Source of the DNA: Emiliania huxleyi CCMP1516
Lineage: Eukaryota; Haptophyta; Isochrysidales; Noelaerhabdaceae
Assembly (NCBI RefSeq): GCF_000372725.1
Contig: NW_005194698.1
Span: forward strand, 125,800 to 189,799
Length of the DNA stretch: 64,000 nucleotides
Direction: 5' to 3'
Positions within the stretch are counted from its first letter, which is position 1; each line of letters opens with the position of its first letter. The translations under genes and the position numbers were made by a program. Shown here one piece after another: positions 60,512-64,000 of this stretch. The notes beneath the pieces were generated by a model. The model was given only the letters and a program-made list of their open reading frames with translations, was not told the DNA's origin and searched no databases.

Positions 60512-61120
60512 TCACGTTGGCGGAGGGCCGGAAACGCAGACCAGGTTGATGCAATGCCGATTGCCTTTGCGATCCGGCAGGTTGTGGCCAAGGTGCGTCC
60601 CGTTCCCGCTCACCACCTCCCCACCAGATTTGACCACTACGTTCTCCCAGATGACCTCCTGGTCGCGGAACGAAGGCCAGCCGTGCGCCTTCGACTCCTC
60701 GAAAAATTCGTCAAAGGTGCGGCCGATCGGAGCGCGATATAGAGGCAGATGCGAGGCCACGTCGTAAAAGGTGATGGTCTCGCCGGCCGCGAGGCGCTTC
60801 GGGAAGCTGCTCGCCGTCCAGCTCCCGGACCACTCGGCATAGTCGTGGTTTCTGCAGCAGATTCGATCCGCGGTTGCGGCGCGGTCATTCGCAGTGCTGG
60901 GCTCTGCCCACCGGAGGGGGCTGGAGACTTTGCTGGGCGTGGCGCTGCAGAAGCTGCTGCTGAGGCCAAAGAACATTGAATGCGGCCGCCGGGAGGAGGA
61001 GGATGTTACGCTGGCGACGAGGAGCAGGAGGAGGAGAGCGGCGCCGCTCCCGAATGCCAGCCGCCGGAGCCGCGGCCCTGCACTGGTTGCCTGCATGTAC
61101 ATGATCGCCGAGGCGTACAC
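60512..61120 (-). CDS. Membrane-anchored MsrB-like methionine sulfoxide reductase
   Basis: A single exon of 202 residues (a Met at residue 7 is also possible). A hydrophobic span (AALLLLLLVASV) near residues 32-43 fits a signal anchor. The domain starts near residue 100: ITFYDVASHLPLYRAPIGRT, GWPSFRDQEVIWENV, GTHLGHNLPDRKGNRHCIN. The His-Cys-Ile-Asn corresponds to the R-Y-C-x-N active-site Cys of MsrB, and GTHLGH is conserved. The paired CxxC zinc ligands of zinc-type MsrB are absent. It should reduce methionine-R-sulfoxide, probably in the secretory pathway, if active. Tyr replaced by His next to the Cys is unusual. The call is motif-based. Confidence 0.6.
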   Translation of the reverse strand: MYASAIMYMQATSAGPRLRRLAFGSGAALLLLLLVASVTSSSSRRPHSMFFGLSSSFCSATPSKVSSPLRWAEPSTANDRAATADRICCRNHDYAEWSGSWTASSFPKRLAAGETITFYDVASHLPLYRAPIGRTFDEFFEESKAHGWPSFRDQEVIWENVVVKSGGEVVSGNGTHLGHNLPDRKGNRHCINLVCVSGPPPT

Positions 61121-61349
61121 CCGTTTGCTGCGAATTCATGCGCACGCGTGCTGGGTTCGGACTTCTTGCGGGGTATGGTATGGTCGCACGCAACCCACCG
61201 GCATGAAATTGAAGAAAAAGCGACACGGTACGTCTTCGGTCCCCGCAGGAAGCCCCGCGCAGAGGACAACAACGTTTGTCCCACACACGCACAGACGCGC
61301 ACATACATCATGCTCGGGCACCACCCACAGTGGTGTGAGCACACAAGTA

Positions 61350-61496
61350 CTAGCGAGACACCACGATGGCGCCAAGGATTGCGAAGAGGGTGAGTATCAC
61401 CAGCCCAGCCCCGATCATGAGGCGGCGATGCATCAGCGCAGCTTCGTTCATTTCGCGAAGGTGCTTCTTCTGAACGTAGGCCAAGAGTTGGTTCAT
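61350..61496 (-). CDS. Small tail-anchored protein
   Basis: From the ATG at 61496: MNQLLAYVQKKHLREMNEAA then LMHRRLMIGAGLVILTLFAI and LGAIVVSR, 48 residues with a C-terminal hydrophobic span and a short tail, typical of tail-anchored proteins. The open frame extends upstream to 61658 through a GATCTCGGGC repeat and a CTCGAGG copy, which looks like intron filler. Upstream exons may therefore exist. Family unknown. Confidence 0.4.
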   Translation of the reverse strand: MNQLLAYVQKKHLREMNEAALMHRRLMIGAGLVILTLFAILGAIVVSR

Positions 61497-62447
61497 GTCC
61501 TTCCCTTCATCTCGAGGCTCTGGCGAGGCGTGGGGCGCGATGGCAGCGCCGCCGCCACCTACTCTCCCTTCACCTCGAGGCGAGATCGCGATCTCGGGCG
61601 ATCTCGGGCGATCTCGAGCGAGTTGATGGACAAGATTCGACTGGAGAGTACCCGGCATGGGCCGGGGAAAACCATCGAGTGCACGATGTTCACACCCTGT
61701 ACAGGGGAATCCTGTACTGGGGACGGTCGCACGAAACCTTTACGGATGGTTTCAATGCTCGACGTCTCGTGCCCGACTCTGACTCGCGCGACTGCTTTTG
61801 GCTGCTCGTTCCGCATTCTTCTACCCACCACCATCCCCTTATCTCCTCCAATGTCTGAGCAGTCGAACCGTATGGCAAGGCCAAGCTGCTCGACTTGAGG
61901 GGACGAGGCCAGCATTAGCAGTAGTGTCGCTAGCTAGCGGTGGGATATGCACGCGCCAACGCCCGTCCAGGACGGACGGAGGCGTTAGGACAACGCAACC
62001 CTAACCCGTAGCCAAATTGGCACTCGGGCGTGTGCGCGCGTAGACACTACTCCTTGCTGTGTGTCCCTACGGCATATTAAGATGCCGATAAATGCCTCAA
62101 GAGCCGAGTGTGGGCCGGAAAGCCCAGCACTCTCTCGCCAGGAAGCATCGCAACACAAAGAGCTACTACGGCTTGGCCACGGCTTGCGGAGGAGCGCTTC
62201 CGATAAGCTCGGTCCCAGACACACGTAGGGGGAGACGGACATCACATCAGTAATGTACGCGAAGGCACGTCACGAGAGCCCATCGACTTCGCCAAGAGCG
62301 CGCCGCACGCGCCCCAGGTATGCGCCTCAACTATGGCTATACTACGACTTGGCGACGGCTTGCGGAGGAGCGCTTCCGATAAGCTCGGTCAGACACACGT
62401 ATGGAGGTGAAACGAACTCATCAGCGGAGGCTCTGAGCTACCGGCCC
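61497..62447. repeat. Intergenic with a tandem/direct repeat pair
   Basis: ACGGCTTGCGGAGGAGCGCT, TCCGATAAGCTCGGTC and CAGACACACGTA occur at 62176-62225 and again at 62352-62401, about 176 bp apart, with small differences. GATCTCGGGC repeats lie at 61586-61620. No gene is supported. Confidence 0.6.
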
Positions 62448-63026
62448 ATGCCGGCCGCATTCGCGTCGCCGCTCACCACTCCCCGCGGCAGCCGGAAGCG
62501 GCGCACCAAGGGCCGCGGGGAGGCCGAGGTGGCTGAGCCCGCGCCGCTGTGGAAAACCGACTGGCAGCCGAGCCTCGTCAGCAAGTTGTCAGACGGCCAG
62601 CTCGCTCACTGCAAGGCGGTCTTCTTCGACATTGACCGGGACGGGTCAGGATCGATCGACGAGGACGAGCTGTTGCACGGCCTGCGCTCGCTGGGACACG
62701 CCATCCAGAAGCAAGACGTCAAGCAGATGATCGCCTCCATCGAGGAGTGCCCGAGCGGCAACGGCGACGGGCGGGTGGACCTGCGCGAGTTCCTCCACTG
62801 GTACGCTCGGCTGCGCTCGGAGCAGCCGGACTCTGCCCAGAAACGCCTCCGGGAAACCTTCGACCTGCTTGGCGGCGCCAACGGCAAGCTCTCCAAGGAG
62901 GCGCTGCAGCGGAAGCTCGAGGAGCACTTTGGCATCTGCCTCGACGTTGACGAGCTCCTCGACCGCCGTCACACGGGCGACCTCGATCTCGAGGAGTTTG
63001 GCATGCTGTTGCAGACGCCCGTGTGA
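62448..63026 (+). CDS. EF-hand calcium-binding protein
   Basis: A single exon of about 192 residues. I chose the ATG at 62448 (MPAAFASPLTTPRGSRKRRT); the frame also runs upstream to 62253. A basic N-terminal leader is followed by LSDGQLAHCKAVFFDIDRDG and SGSIDEDELLHGL, a canonical EF-hand with loop DRDGSGSIDEDE. A second hand (GNGDGRVDLREFLHWYARL) is degenerate with an insertion. The third (FDLLGGANGKLSKEALQ) and fourth (DRRHTGDLDLEEFGMLL) lack several calcium ligands. It resembles calmodulin/centrin-like four-hand proteins, with probably one functional site. Target unknown. Confidence 0.75.
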   Translation: MPAAFASPLTTPRGSRKRRTKGRGEAEVAEPAPLWKTDWQPSLVSKLSDGQLAHCKAVFFDIDRDGSGSIDEDELLHGLRSLGHAIQKQDVKQMIASIEECPSGNGDGRVDLREFLHWYARLRSEQPDSAQKRLRETFDLLGGANGKLSKEALQRKLEEHFGICLDVDELLDRRHTGDLDLEEFGMLLQTPV

Positions 63027-63405
63027 CGACGGGGCGGGCAACGGTCAGGTGGGAAAAGGTGGAGAGATGTGTCTTGTCACTCGTGCGAGTGCTGGTGAGC
63101 TAGTGGAGCTGCGGGGGGCGTGTGTGCCGTGTGTGACGTGTGGTGAGCTGTGAACCCCCGTGATGCGGGCATGTCGCATGTGAACAGGCGCTGGACAGAT
63201 ACAAGATGTGCGTTTGTGCTGCTCCGTCCACCGTCGCGGCTCGTCTGCCGCGTGTGTGTGGTGTGACACACCGCGGTGATAACATACGTACGTACTCGCT
63301 CTCGGAATTGTCTGACGCAAAATCGCCGTTCGCGTGACGCGCCGCATATGGAAAATACCCTCGCGGCGCGGCTCAAAGGGCACCGGCAGGACACAATCAA
63401 GGATC
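63027..63405. other. Convergent intergenic space, no gene seen
   Basis: Space between the EF-hand and M50 protease genes. TACGTACGTAC-type and CACACCGCGGTG palindromes lie near 63266-63296. No other feature. Confidence 0.4.
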
Positions 63406-64000
63406 TCACAACGCAATGCCCGCCGCGCCAAAGCTCTCTGCGAACGAGTCCAGCGAGAGGGCGGGCTCGGCGTGCGGCGCGGGCGACAGGCAGAGGATGG
63501 CGACGACGACAAGCGCGAGGAATGCGCGGCGGCGCGACTCTGGCGGCGGCGTGATCTCGTCGGCGCACGGCACCTCGCCCTGCTGCAGCAGCTGCGGGAG
63601 CAGCACGACGCCGCCCCAGAGAAGGAGAAGCTCCGGCGCGCCTGACGCGTTCATCAATGCCATGAGTGCCTCATTCACCCATCAACCCAGGGCGCGGGCG
63701 ACCGAGCGCGCCGTCGTTGAGCGCGACGGCGGACAGCACGACGAGGACCGAGAGCACGCCCATGGCCTGTGTTCACAGCCCGCGGCAGCTGTGAAGAGGC
63801 GCTGCTCACAGCACGACGACGGCAGCAGTCAGGCCCCCTCGCCTCGGACGCTCTCCGCCCGAAGCAGGCGGTGGCTGCTCGGCCGCCGTCGAGCCGGCCA
63901 CACGGGACGAGAGAGAGGGCGTTGCCGAGAAGGGAGAGGAAGCCTGGCCGCGCGAGGGAGGGGCGGTTGGAGGAGTGGTGGTGGTGGTGGTGTGTGTGGG
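63406..64000 (-). CDS. M50 site-2 metalloprotease, 3' end (EGY-like), partial
   Basis: Three exons. 63943-63852: FLSLLGNALSLVPCGRLDGG plus RAATACFGRR, the conserved N-x(4)-P-x-G-x-L-D-G-G-R helix of site-2 proteases that holds the third zinc ligand (Asp). 63766-63712: AMGVLSVLVVLSAVALND. 63641-63406: GAPELLLLWGGVVLLPQLLQ, CADEITPPPESRRR and a last span LALVVVAILCLSP. Two GC-AG introns (63767-63851, 63642-63711). The N-terminal HExxH part lies beyond the window. The length of the tail and the P-x-x-DE(I/V)TP segment resemble plastid EGY proteases. It would cleave membrane proteins within the membrane. Confidence 0.75.

Overview
This window looks like nuclear DNA of a GC-rich eukaryotic alga. 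Genes are split by many short introns. Proteins include proline-rich (SPPPP) pherophorin-like surface proteins, a plastid-type site-2 protease, a PH-formin, a voltage-gated K+ channel and an NRPS-like A-T-R-R reductase. A haptophyte is my best guess, but this is an inference from gene content and intron style, not proven. Two runs of exactly 100 N (17686-17785 and 47023-47122) are assembly gaps.

Layout: 0.5-3.1 kb, a small unknown ORF, a PDZ-like protein and a small membrane protein. 3.4-6.4 kb, a Kv channel. 6.4-9.5 kb, a repeat region with a 760-bp palindrome and an AT-rich satellite. 9.6-11.6 kb, a Cys-rich ORF abutting a frameshifted RCC1 fragment. 11.9-14.7 kb, a zinc-finger/IQ/PDZ protein. 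14.7-18.7 kb, repeats, a broken RING gene and gap 1. 18.8-21.1 kb, an intronless proline-rich protein. 21.4-23.2 kb, a broken gene and an unknown ORF. 23.8-30.4 kb (minus), the NRPS-like reductase. 30.8-36.4 kb, a zinc-binding protein, a small ORF, an unassigned minus-strand gene, a mitochondrial membrane protein and an FkbM methyltransferase. 36.9-41.5 kb, a giant intronless pherophorin-like protein. 41.7-45.8 kb (minus), a PhyH-like dioxygenase with HEAT-like repeats. 46.5-48.7 kb (minus), a PhzF-like protein and a 43-residue membrane ORF. 51.1-55.3 kb, an NnrU-like protein divergent from an NADPH-cytochrome P450 reductase. 56.1-60.2 kb, a formin. 60.5-64 kb, an MsrB-like protein, a tail-anchored protein, an EF-hand protein and the 3' end of an M50 protease.

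The most striking feature is the introns. Splice sites were placed by restoring conserved protein motifs (TVGYGD in the channel, [12 protein letters not shown] in the reductase, FH2, NALSLVPCGRLDGG in the protease). Most donors then come out as GC rather than GT. In most introns a direct repeat of about 5-60 bp spans both splice junctions, so the start of the intron is a copy of the start of the next exon. Between the two copies lies simple filler: telomere-type CCCTAA runs, AT-rich palindromes, or short tandem repeats. Every telomere-type filler lies with CCCTAA on the sense strand of its host gene, whichever way the gene points. In the NRPS-like gene, whole exon-plus-filler units are repeated three times in tandem at two introns. 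This looks like a record of recent intron gain by duplication or break repair.
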